The translations under genes were made by a program, and so were the position numbers. From the NCBI GenBank assembly GCA_001313065.1, contig BBFD01000012.1:1-29616 (forward strand): a DNA stretch of 29,616 nucleotides, in the 5' to 3' direction. The notes below the pieces were generated by a model that saw only the letters and a list, made by a program, of their open reading frames with translations, was not told where the DNA came from and searched no databases. Positions 1 through 10,190 of the stretch are shown here, one piece after another; position 1 is the stretch's first letter, and every line of letters starts with the position of its first letter. This DNA comes from Silvimonas sp. JCM 19000. Its GTDB lineage: Bacteria > Pseudomonadota > Gammaproteobacteria > Burkholderiales > Chitinibacteraceae.

Positions 1-340
1 AAGTATCCACACTACCGAGTCCGGCAGAAAAGCCGCCTTCACCGATCCCCATATTTATCGCCTTGCCGGACGAATTCACGGAAAACGATCCACCGACGCC
101 AAAGTAGCCACTCTGCGGACCAAGAGTAGCCATCAAGCAAGTTGTTCAGTTTGTCTCTAGAGGGGGTTTTACTATCGCAGGTCCACATCCATCCATCAGA
201 CAAACTTGCACCAACTGCTGCGGGTTGCGGGTACGGTGTAACGCTGCTTTTCCGACAAAAAAAATATCGCCATAAACAGTAAATGTTGCCGACACAGAAA
301 ATACATAGGCATCAAATTGGAAAGCTGCGTAATCAGGCAT
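1..340 (-). pseudogene. RHS/polymorphic-toxin-associated C-terminal-like fragment, partial at window edge
   Basis: The minus strand reads as one protein only if two frame changes are allowed, near 245-255 and 118-125. The pieces run MPDYAAFQFDAYVFSVS, then a Tyr/Pro-containing stretch with LSDGWMWTCDSKTP, then LNNLLDGYS, then a Gly-rich tail (SGYFGVGGSFSVNSSGKA). Alternating aromatic/Gly-rich strands with a single WxWTCD-type turn recall the conserved C-terminal region of proteins encoded beside RHS/polymorphic toxins in beta-proteobacteria. This is pattern memory, not a search result. The gene runs off the left edge, so its end is unseen. The ATG at 340 lacks a good ribosome binding site and an in-frame stop lies just upstream, so the start is uncertain or lies in another frame. 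An 8-A run (257-264) sits inside. It lies outside the tRNA-Pro island, downstream of the tRNA-type terminator. Confidence 0.4.
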
Positions 341-437
341 GCGCTACGAGCCTGGAAATATGCGCACTTCGGGGCGGAACACCTCGTCGAGCACGCAGAG
401 CGAATTTCGCATTCTGCACAAGTTCCGGCACAGAACG

Positions 438-469
438 AAAAAAGCCACCGGGTGATGGCCGGTGGCTTT
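438..469 (-). terminator. Intrinsic terminator, probably the original tRNA-Pro terminator
   Basis: An 8-bp perfect stem (444-451 with 459-466), extended by three A-T pairs, is followed on the minus strand by a run of six U (438-443). It lies about 35 bp downstream, in the minus sense, of the duplicated tRNA-Pro 3' end. It was probably the tRNA-Pro terminator before the island inserted. Confidence 0.7.
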
Positions 470-503
470 CTGATGTAACGTGTTGATTTTAATGCTTTAA
501 AAG

Positions 504-546
504 TGGTCGGAATGGCGGGATTCGAACTCGCGACCTCTTGCACCCC
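504..546 (-). repeat. Distal attachment-site copy (duplicate of tRNA-Pro 3' part)
   Basis: Bases 504-546 match 4881-4923, the 3' part of the intact tRNA-Pro gene, at 42 of 43 positions; the mismatch is at 536. The match covers the CCA end, acceptor 3' strand, T arm and variable region and stops in the anticodon arm. No tRNA 5' half follows. This is what integration into a tRNA 3' end leaves at the far end of an element, so it is read as the att site opposite the integrase. Confidence 0.85.
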
Positions 547-572
547 TTGCACCCCTTGCACCCCATGCACCC
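538..572. repeat. 9-bp tandem repeat at the attachment site
   Basis: The unit TTGCACCCC occurs three times in a row (538-546, 547-555, 556-564), followed by a partial variant ATGCACCC. The intact tRNA-Pro at 4915-4930 has a single unit followed by ATGCAAG. The two extra units therefore lie exactly where the tRNA match ends, in the anticodon-arm part of the att site. Confidence 0.85.
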
Positions 573-778
573 AAAAAAAATCAAGATCAAGACATTGATT
601 GGTCGGCATTTTCGGCTCGTATATTCTAATCAACGGAAGTGATTTCTTTACTCGCATACCCACGGTTTCCCCGTATCTTTCCCGCACTTTAGAACACATT
701 CGAGCCCAAACAAGTCGATTCGCGCTTGTACGCTTGGTATATTCGCGAAAATCACTCAACCGACTCGCTATTGCCAAT

Positions 779-1660
779 ATGCAGCCCAAGAATGACGTAC
801 CCAAGATTCTCTATAAATATGCAAATGCGCATGTCGCCGAACTAGTCTGACCAATGGCACAATCCGATGGTCAGGCCCATCTCATATTAACGACATAACT
901 GAATTCCAAAGGCAGCCACGGCTAAGTCCTTCTGCTGAGGAGTGCCGTACTTTATACCCATTGGCGATCGTAGAAATCGCTGAAAGAAGCAGAATTGTAG
1001 ACGAGGAACTGCTTTCCAACACTAGCTCAGATTTGGTTAGCCAGACGCGCTCAGTAAATGGCGCATGGCCGATCCAGAGATGAGATTTTAGATATTGTTT
1101 GCAGGGAACTCAGTACAACTGCCTCACTTGAGGAACTGCTTCGGCCTACCGCTGAAAAACTGGCGAGCACTGCTCGTGTCTTGTGTCTTTCCTCAACAGC
1201 CGAGAGCAACACCATGTGGGGACACTATGCAGACTCACATCGCGGTCTAGTTTTGGGCTTTCGGCATTTACCCGATCAAGACACCCCCCTCCAAATGGCG
1301 CGACCGGTTACTTATTTACCTGAGTCCCCCAATGATTGGTCATGTCTTGACCTGCTCCTTTATGGTAAGTCCCTTGACTTGCCGAGAGATATCCTTAACG
1401 CAATCTGCTACTCAAAACACCGCGAATGGGACGAGGAACGTGAGTGGCGCGTAACGACATTCGTAGACTATTCCGACCCTGCCTTTACTGACTTCGCTTT
1501 TCTTCCAGAGGAATTACATTCGATCACTCTCGGTCAACGCGCTACGGAAGAATCCGAAGCAATGGCAAAGGCTTTGATCTTGGCAAAATATCCCCACTGC
1601 TTGCTCAGGCGTGTGCATCATAGGCATGGCACAATCAGTATCAGGGACGTCGATGTATGA
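779..1660 (+). CDS. DUF2971 family protein, frame-disrupted
   Basis: Three frames join into one protein of about 290 residues. The first (from ATG 779) has the family's usual N-terminal signature LYKYANAHVAEL. The second carries NGTIRWSGPSHINDITEF, matching the family's pattern of a short strand followed by an N-D pair. The third has the hallmark SNTMWGHYADSHRGLVLGF and the later HREWDEEREWRV, which recalls the family's W-x-x-E-x-E-W-R motif. Breaks lie near 848-852 and 1056-1075. No ribosome binding site is obvious before 779. DUF2971 has no established biochemical role that I can state; members are often found in mobile or defence-type neighbourhoods. The family assignment is firm; whether the gene is intact in the organism is not known. 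Confidence 0.72.
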
Positions 1661-1974
1661 AGTCATTGCAAAAGCCAGATGACGGTACATATTCGTCGCA
1701 GCCCCATTTACTCGGTTGGCTTCTGCCTAGCTCGATTCCCATGCCAGAACCGAAACAGCAGAAGCTCACTCGCACACCATGCACTGAGTTGATGTACTGT
1801 GAATGCCAGTCGGAAAGCGGGGCTAAAATCACAACCTCAAACGCTCCCCTATCCGCATGGAGCCTGCGACCATCAGCACAGTTTCGCTAATGTGCCCCCG
1901 CAGCGCTTAGAAAACCTACCTCATTCAATCCCACGATTTATCACCACTCCCAAACCGGTCCGTCACTCAAGAGG
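1661..1974. other. Stretch without a supported gene
   Basis: A 77-codon plus-strand frame begins at 1657, with its ATG overlapping the DUF2971 stop (ATGA), and runs to 1890. Such an overlap can mean translational coupling, but the product is low-complexity and resembles no family I recognise. Another open frame lies on the opposite strand. From 1890 to 1974 there is nothing recognisable. The stretch lies between the convergent DUF2971 and membrane-protein genes; no clear terminator hairpin was seen. Confidence 0.3.
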
Positions 1975-2943
1975 TTAAAAAAAAGCATCGCTCGCTGCTT
2001 TGCCACCACCTTGGGTGTAGGCCAGTAGCACTGCTACCGGTTTCGCTACAGCCATCTTAGGGCAATCTTTTAGATGAAATTTTTTCAGGCGCATTGAGCG
2101 CATTCTTGCAATCGTCATTTTCTCCCAAGACTGCGAATGGGTCATAAAACAAGGCACGAAACACCCGATAATCCATCTCGCTTCCGCCAAATAATTCTGT
2201 TCGCATCGGCATACCTGCTCGACCCGAGATCTCCAGTGAGGCCTCCTCCGAAACGGCACCAACGGTGGCTAGCGGCGCCCCATTGACACTTAGGAGCGTC
2301 TGCGACAATTCCACTCCTAATGAAGGATTAGCTGCTAACACAATCGCAAGTCGCTTTCTTCCCTTAAAAAAACTCGGCCGCGAAATACATGTCCTTGTAT
2401 TGGTAACGGACGTACCGAAGTCCAGTTCCTTCAACGACATCATCTGAAATTGGCTCTCCAAGCAGTTCAACTAATTTTGCCGAAGGCGTACTAGGTGTAA
2501 CTCGAGATAGCCCATTCTCAACGCGGTCATCCGCTGCAGCCTCCAGGGCCTGCATGTCGGGTGAGGCTACTTGTACACCTCTGCGCTGCAGGGCGATGGC
2601 CATCTGGACCTTCAAACAATCGCTGTAGGCTTTATAGAGATCTGGATTTCCATTCTGAGGCAGCTTTTCAGCTAACGCCCCAATTTGCGAGCTACTTACT
2701 TTGGTGCCAGCAGTGAGACCACCGAAGAATTTTTTCCAGTGAAGCTTTAACCGTGCTTTCCGCTTCTGACGTCATACCTATCGCGCACAATTTAAGTACC
2801 TGATCCGCTTCTGAAGCTGCCAATGCAGCGCCCTCATTTGAAGGTTTATTGTCTATCCGAAAGTAAACCAGTAACCCAATTGCGATGATCAAAGCGCCTA
2901 AAACCAGGCTTATCGACACTAATTGTGTTTGGGTTATTTTCAT
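1975..2943 (-). CDS. Unrecognised single-pass membrane-anchored island protein, frame-disrupted
   Basis: The ATG at 2943 follows a strong GGAGGGGG ribosome binding site. The product begins MKITQTQ and has one hydrophobic segment at about residues 7-27 (VSISLVLGALIIAIGLLVYF), then a soluble part of about 290 residues, so it is probably an inner-membrane protein with the bulk outside or inside by one anchor. The soluble part includes a helix-like stretch (NPDLYKAYSDCLKVQMAIAL) and a later beta-rich stretch. The frame is rebuilt across three A/T runs: 2730-2735, 2366-2372 (7 where 6 fits) and about 2088-2093 (6 where 5 fits). The rebuilt C-terminus ends with a Gly/Ala-rich tail and Phe-Phe. I do not recognise the family. 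It is convergent with the DUF2971 gene, which suggests independent transcription. The three joins each give continuous plausible protein. Confidence 0.6.
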
Positions 2944-3198
2944 ACCCCCTCCATTGGTTAGGCACTCGCGTAAAGCACGCAACTAAATTTTCAAGTGAAA
3001 CAGTTTCTCTAGGTAAGCGCCAGTTGCCCCTTTTTTAATGAGGGACCCGTAAATGCGTGTGACTATGATGAACTGTCACTCGAAGACAGGCTCCGAAGGA
3101 TTTGCTATTTGATTGATCTTGTTCGATACAAAAAAAGCCATAATGGGTCCACAAGATTGTGTCGATAGATTGAAACGCTACACAGAGTCAAGCCGGGC

Positions 3199-3213
3199 GG
3201 CCGCTTCTGGCCG
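3199..3213. repeat. Short palindromic repeat, copy 1
   Basis: GGCCGCTTCTGGCCG, with flanking bases able to form a CGGCC/GGCCG stem. It lies just after the stop codon of the short gene 3222-3557 (minus sense). A second copy, with the same pattern GGCCGCTNNTGGCCG, lies at 3579-3593 just upstream of that gene. Confidence 0.5.
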
Positions 3214-3221
3214 ATGGCAAT

Positions 3222-3557
3222 CTATTTGGTAAACTGCGTTCCCAATATCCCTCCAGAACGTGCATCGACTTCGCACTTACAACCCATAAAATTTCCAGCA
3301 ATGAGAGGCTTCTCGAAAATAATTTTTTGTAACCGGATCTGTCGCTTCGGCACCAATGCTTTCAACTTGTCAGACCAAAGCGCCGTCATCTCCATAAGCA
3401 AATAGATTGCGAGAGGGAACATCCGAAAGAAAACTCATATAGTCATGCAGAACAATAATGAGTCCTTCAATTTCTCGGGCGTCTGATACGGGAAAAAAAC
3501 GAATTTTAGTAGCTCTTCCTTATATTTCACCCAATCGTTACCAAATCCCAGTTTCAT
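3222..3557 (-). CDS. Short unrecognised island protein, frame-disrupted
   Basis: The ATG at 3557 has a good GAAGGG ribosome binding site about six bases upstream. The product begins MKLGFGNDWVKYKEELLK, changes frame at the A/T run at 3484-3490, continues with DAREIEGLIIVLHDYMSFL and GDDGALV, meets a TGA, continues in frame through a stretch with NYFREASHCWKFYG, and then changes frame again to end near CEVDARSGGILGTQF. Total length would be about 110 residues. I do not recognise the family. The reading depends on several corrections, so the exact protein is doubtful, but the start signal and the continuity of the pieces support a real, possibly decayed gene. Short palindromic repeats flank it on both sides. 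Confidence 0.4.
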
Positions 3558-3578
3558 TTCAAACCCTTCAACACGGCT

Positions 3579-3593
3579 GGCCGCTCATGGCCG
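3579..3593. repeat. Short palindromic repeat, copy 2
   Basis: GGCCGCTCATGGCCG, identical to the copy at 3199-3213 except for the two central bases. The two copies bracket the small gene 3222-3557. Confidence 0.5.
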
Positions 3594-3674
3594 GCAGTGG
3601 CCAATTTAGCACATTAGCCTGAAAGGCTGCTCAAGCCGAGAAGCACTCGTGGGCTGCCCAAATCACAGCCCGGA

Positions 3675-4778
3675 TTGCTTCCTTTAACCGGGGTAGTCCA
3701 GATTGGTTATGCCTATATAGTCCGTCGTGCTCATCCGGTGGAATTGGTGCCCCCATCAACTGGTAAAGCTACAAAGTGGCACAGCCTGTGCCCTATCTCT
3801 GATGGGGAAGACAAAGCACGGAAACTCGCAAAAGAAATTTGGGATTTTAATCGTCAGCCAGCTGATGTTGGAGATATGCAGCGGCGCCTACGTGAGTAGA
3901 ATGCAAACGAACTGGCGAAGCTGGCCAAATGCGCCCCAACACATCCTGAGCGTAAAAAAAATGCATGACACCCGGAGCAATGATTTGCGCGTACTAACAG
4001 AAGTCTGTGCTGAGGGATTCCAGGCATTTGATACTGCACAGGTTGCGCCCTCCGATATCGCCTTATTTGTCGATCAGTGGGAAGGACGTCGAATGGCCGA
4101 AGTTTACCGTTCACACCTATCCAAGTTTTTTTCCAGTTGGCTTGCCGCAAAGGCTTTCGAAAAGGCAATCCAACACGTGAAGTAACATTAGAAAAAATCG
4201 GAAACCAGAAAGTCTACATGACGCATAAGCAGCCCATGCGGTACGAGCTGCTTTGCTCACTGGCGACGATGAGAAACGAACTCAAGCCAGCATGATGGTG
4301 CACTACTACGTCGACCTGTGCTAACTGCTCTATCAGCGCACCACCGAAATTCGGCTTTTAAAGTGGACCGACATCAGCAGTGCGGGCATTCGATTCAAGG
4401 CAACCAAAACAGAAAAAAAAGCAGTGGCGCTGAAGTAATGGTACCAATGACACCAGCAATTGAATCCGTGCTGACGCGTGCAAAAGCTGCCACCAAAGTG
4501 GAAAGCGTCTACGTGATCAGTACCAAGCACGGCAAACCATATGACGCGTCCGGCTTAAGAACCTCATGGCGTCGCGCATGCATCCGGTCAGGTAACGAAG
4601 GATTGATTCTTAAAGACCTGCGGCCTAAGGCGATTACCGATGCTCATCAGGCAGGATACGAGCGAAAGCAGCTTGCTATTGGCGCAGCCCATGCCGATGA
4701 GCAAATGACCGAACGCTACATGAGGATCCGGGAGACGCGACTAGCGAGGTGATCATGGCGCTGCCACCGACGGAGTGA
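3675..4778 (+). pseudogene. Tyrosine recombinase (phage-type integrase), frame-broken
   Basis: Frames joined in order give the N-terminal part (VRRAHPVELVPPSTGK, TKWHSLCPISDGE), a core-binding region (FDTAQVAPSDIALFVDQW, MAEVYRSHLSKFFSSW), and a catalytic domain with QRTTEIRLLKWTDI, TPAIESVLTRAKA and the C-terminal MTERYMRIRET. The catalytic Arg (box I), a later His and the Tyr nucleophile are visible. The usual H-x-L-R motif reads KDLR, so its His is replaced by Lys as sequenced. Frame breaks lie near 3900, 4170-4200, 4290-4320, in the A8 run near 4418 and near 4737; the last puts the true end at the TGA 4776-4778 (SEVIMALPPTE). The start is unclear: TTG at 3675 is only the start of the open frame. 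It lies beside the intact tRNA-Pro, which marks it as the island integrase. It may be dead in the organism or only damaged in this sequence. Confidence 0.8.
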
Positions 4779-4836
4779 AAACGAGGAGTATTAAAACATG
4801 TTCTAATATTTTTCTAACTTCGAGGGGAGAATGCAA

Positions 4837-4879
4837 AACGCCGAATCAGCTAAGCAACTGATTCGGCGTTCTTTTTTTT
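4837..4879 (+). terminator. Intrinsic terminator after the integrase, possibly bidirectional
   Basis: A perfect 13-bp stem (4837-4849 with 4858-4870), loop of eight, then a run of eight T on the plus strand. On the minus strand the stem is followed by four U, so it can also end tRNA-Pro transcripts in the present arrangement. Confidence 0.85.
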
Positions 4880-4880
4880 A

Positions 4881-4957
4881 TGGTCGGAATGGCGGGATTC
4901 GAACTCGCGACCCCTTGCACCCCATGCAAGTGCGCTACCAGGCTGCGCTACATTCCG
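4881..4957 (-). tRNA. tRNA-Pro(GGG)
   Basis: A 77-nt cloverleaf on the minus strand with encoded CCA. The acceptor stem is CGGAATG/CATTCCG; the T arm contains GTTCGAATC. The anticodon stem CTTGC/GCAAG encloses loop ATGGGGT, giving anticodon GGG. It is the integration target of the island to its left, whose insertion kept this gene whole. Confidence 0.95.
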
Positions 4958-5152
4958 AGAGAGACGCGATTATAGACCAGCTTTGTCGGGCCTGCCTAGC
5001 ATCCCCCCTCATTTTTTTCACTGCGCGGTTGATAAGCAATTGAATTGAGTAGCAATCCCGGCAAAGCCTGCGCTGGTCTCGGCGCAAGCATAATCACAGC
5101 GCCACACCTGCATGCCGGCGCTAACCCGCCCCGCCCGCGCCAGGCTCACAAT

Positions 5153-5194
5153 AAAAAAACGCCGGCTCAGGCTATCAACCTGATCCGGCGTTTT
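5153..5194 (-). terminator. Intrinsic terminator of the pheST-ihfA-merR operon
   Basis: The stem AACGCCGG..CAGG (5158-5171) pairs with CCTG..CCGGCGTT (5179-5192) with one small mismatch. On the minus strand it is followed by seven U (5153-5159). It lies 35 bp past the regulator stop codon. Confidence 0.85.
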
Positions 5195-5226
5195 GATTTG
5201 CTTCAGCGCATTACGCGTCCGGGGGC

Positions 5227-5577
5227 TTATTCATCCAGCCAATCCAGCAGCGCTTGCAGCCCTTCGCGCATCGATGCGGCGGGGCTGGCGGCTTCTTCTC
5301 CGGCGTGAGCCAGTTGGTTGCGCGCGCCACTGATGGTGAAACCTTGCTCGTACAACAGCGAGCGGATCCGTCGCACCAACAGCACTTCGTGGTGCTGGTA
5401 ATAACGACGGTTACCGCGGCGTTTGACGGGTTTGAGCTGGGTGAATTCCTGTTCCCAGTAGCGCAGAACGTGGGGCTTTACGCCGCACAGTTCGCTCACT
5501 TCACCAATGGTGAAGTAGCGCTTGGCAGGAATTGGCGGCAGTTCACTGGTTGAAATGACGTTGCTGCTGTTTTGCAT
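5227..5577 (-). CDS. MerR-type transcriptional regulator, short form
   Basis: Intact, 116 residues. A MerR winged helix-turn-helix starts at about residue 20 (YFTIGEVSELCGVKPHVLR), followed by YWEQEF and the wing with NRRYYQ at about residues 57-62. The C-terminal part is only about 45 residues and has no Cys pair or large effector domain, so ligand sensing of the metal type is unlikely. A gene like this commonly follows ihfA in proteobacteria, and its target is not established. The start ATG at 5577 is 12 bp from the ihfA stop, so the two genes are probably co-transcribed. Confidence 0.9.
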   Translation of the reverse strand: MQNSSNVISTSELPPIPAKRYFTIGEVSELCGVKPHVLRYWEQEFTQLKPVKRRGNRRYYQHHEVLLVRRIRSLLYEQGFTISGARNQLAHAGEEAASPAASMREGLQALLDWLDE

Positions 5578-5589
5578 AGTGCAGTTCTA

Positions 5590-5858
5590 CTAGCCTTTCA
5601 GTTTCTGACTGGCATGGAAGGTGACTACACGGCGAGCGGAGATCGGAATCTCTTCCCCGGTTTTAGGATTGCGGCCCGGGCGTTGCGGTTTGTCGCGCAA
5701 CTGGAAATTGCCAAAACCTGACAGTTTGACGGTGTCGCCTTCTTCGAGCGAGGCACGGATTTCTTCGAAGAATGCTTCGACATATCCTTGGCTTCGCGCT
5801 TGTTCAGGCCAACCTTGTCAAACAGCAAATCGGCGAGGTCTGCTTTGGTAAGCGTCAT
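5590..5858 (-). CDS. ihfA: Integration host factor subunit alpha, one frameshift
   Basis: IHF-alpha pairs with IHF-beta to bend DNA in recombination, replication and transcription. The product starts [17 protein letters not shown] at ATG 5858; the DNA-binding arm reads [20 protein letters not shown] and the end HASQKLKG. The frame shifts near 5780, where ATG-TCG stands for the expected ATG-GTC-GAA (GG read as G). With that base restored the protein is 89 residues, a normal IHF-alpha length but for a few residues. It lies 50 bp after pheT, the conserved pheT-ihfA arrangement. Confidence 0.92.
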
Positions 5859-5908
5859 TGTTGTTATCTCATTACGATACGACTTGGCGTCGGTGCTACT
5901 GGGTAAGC

Positions 5909-9277
<3,369 letters not shown>

Positions 9278-9346
9278 ATCGAAATGTCGCGCGTATCGCG
9301 CGCTCCTGCCTGGAATTCTGCCGTCGTCCCGGGTGGGCACGACAAT

Positions 9347-9373
9347 AAAAAAAGGAGGGCCGGGAAGCCCCCC
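9347..9373 (-). terminator. Hairpin with U-run between rplT and pheS: terminator or attenuator
   Basis: The stem 9354-9360 with 9367-9373 (one G-U pair) is followed on the minus strand by seven U (9347-9353). It lies 70 bp upstream of pheS in the same operon direction, where a full stop would cut off pheST, so read-through control is possible. No Phe-rich leader peptide precedes it. Confidence 0.6.
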
Positions 9374-9398
9374 TTGTATTGCTCATCAACATGTCATC

Positions 9399-9418
9399 GC
9401 GCGGTCTGACGACCGCGC
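9399..9418 (-). other. Perfect hairpin downstream of rplT
   Basis: GCGCGGTC (9399-9406) and GACCGCGC (9411-9418) form a perfect 8-bp stem with a 4-nt loop, 13 bp after the rplT stop and 26 bp before the U-tailed hairpin. It has no U-run of its own. It may act in attenuation of pheST or in mRNA stability. Confidence 0.5.
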
Positions 9419-9430
9419 TGACGATCATGC

Positions 9431-9790
9431 TCAAGCAGCGAGGCTAGCCTTGGCTTGTTCAACAAAGGCGGCAAATGCCGGCTTGTCAAACACGGCCAGA
9501 TCGGCCAGAACCTTGCGGTCAACCTCAATGCCGGCCTTCTTCAGACCGTTCATGAACTTGCTGTAGGCCAGGCCCAGTTCACGCGAAGCTGCGTTGATAC
9601 GAGCAATCCACAGTTGACGGAACTGACGCTTCCTTTGACGACGGTCACGATATGCATACTGACCAGCCTTCATTACCGCTTGCTTGGCAATGCGGTATAC
9701 GTTCTTGCGACGGCCGCGATAGCCTTTGGCAAGGGCCAGTACTTTCTTGTGACGAGCGCGGGCTGTTACACCACGTTTAACGCGAGGCAT
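9431..9790 (-). CDS. rplT: 50S ribosomal protein L20
   Basis: Intact, 119 residues, the normal length of L20. The start is [20 protein letters not shown]; the basic N-terminal extension that threads into 23S rRNA includes [16 protein letters not shown], then [18 protein letters not shown], and the globular part carries [15 protein letters not shown]. It lies 15 bp after rpmI. L20 represses its own operon by binding the rpmI leader in Escherichia coli; whether that holds here is not shown. Confidence 0.98.
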   Translation of the reverse strand: MPRVKRGVTARARHKKVLALAKGYRGRRKNVYRIAKQAVMKAGQYAYRDRRQRKRQFRQLWIARINAASRELGLAYSKFMNGLKKAGIEVDRKVLADLAVFDKPAFAAFVEQAKASLAA

Positions 9791-9805
9791 AGATAATCTC
9801 CTTGG

Positions 9806-10006
9806 TTAGCCGTAGGGCAACATTGCACGAACGCTGGCCATGTTGGTCGGGTGGACCATGCAGGTGCCGCGCAGTTGGCGCTTGTTCTTGGTGGTTTTCT
9901 TGGTCAGGATGTGGCGCTTGAACGCTTTGCTGCGCTTGACACCACCACCGCCGAGTACTTTCAGGCGCTTTTTTTTAGCGCCACTCTTGGTTTTCATCTT
10001 GGGCAT
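9806..10006 (-). CDS. rpmI: 50S ribosomal protein L35
   Basis: The start is ATG 10006 ([13 protein letters not shown]), not the upstream ATG at 10021. The protein is 66 residues and ends SVRAMLPYG, with the family core [18 protein letters not shown]. Most L35 proteins read SGAKKRFKVLG; here there is an extra Lys, caused by an eight-T run at 9969-9976 on the plus strand where five would fit. The reading frame is kept, so the extra residue may be a sequencing artefact. Confidence 0.96.
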   Translation of the reverse strand: MPKMKTKSGAKKKRLKVLGGGGVKRSKAFKRHILTKKTTKNKRQLRGTCMVHPTNMASVRAMLPYG

Positions 10007-10112
10007 GTATATGCACTCCAATGATGTTTAGATTCGGCAACAGGCGCTTCTTGCGAAGGACTTTGGGCCCGCCACCACGCTTTTGTTGCGGCTGCTGGTT
10101 CTGACTGACCAT
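9975..10112 (-). CDS. Possible small basic ORF overlapping the rpmI start
   Basis: A 45-codon frame begins at ATG 10112 and ends inside rpmI. Its product is Gln-, Lys- and Arg-rich ([20 protein letters not shown]). It fills most of the 184-bp infC-rpmI space but lacks a clear ribosome binding site and matches nothing I recognise. It may be a chance frame in an rpmI leader. Low confidence. Confidence 0.15.
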   Translation of the reverse strand: MVSQNQQPQQKRGGGPKVLRKKRLLPNLNIIGVHIHAQDENQEWR

Positions 10113-10190
10113 CGCTGGCCCGACAGAACATAAACGGGAGCAGCCGCGCCCCCGTTGTTTGCTGCACCCTGCAGCCCGAAGGCCGCACGG

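Larger units (their letters stand above)
504..4923. mobile_element. Small genomic island integrated in tRNA-Pro(GGG)
   Basis: The element lies between the tRNA 3' duplicate at 504-546 and the intact tRNA-Pro at 4881-4957. A tyrosine recombinase (3675-4778) sits directly beside the intact tRNA, the usual layout for tRNA-targeted islands and satellites. Cargo, left to right, is a DUF2971 protein, an unrecognised membrane protein, a short unrecognised gene, then the integrase. At about 4.4 kb, with no replication, packaging or conjugation gene, it is either a remnant or a minimal cargo island. Its AT content looks higher than that of the core genes. The integrase is frame-broken as sequenced, but so are many core genes, so mobility cannot be judged. 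Confidence 0.8.

Noticed and set aside
538..572. The 9-bp tandem repeat as a CRISPR array
   Set aside because: Units are 9 bp, directly adjacent, with no spacers and no cas genes nearby; the unit is a tRNA anticodon-arm piece.
196..804. A 202-codon minus-strand frame
   Set aside because: It reads through the terminator at 438-469, the tRNA-Pro fragment and the 9-bp repeat, and overlaps the rebuilt RHS-like fragment in another frame.
10028..10190. C-terminal extension of IF-3 by about 50 residues
   Set aside because: The extra residues follow the normal LAPKK end and appear only because of the T7 run at 10198-10204; correcting it gives a stop at 10191.
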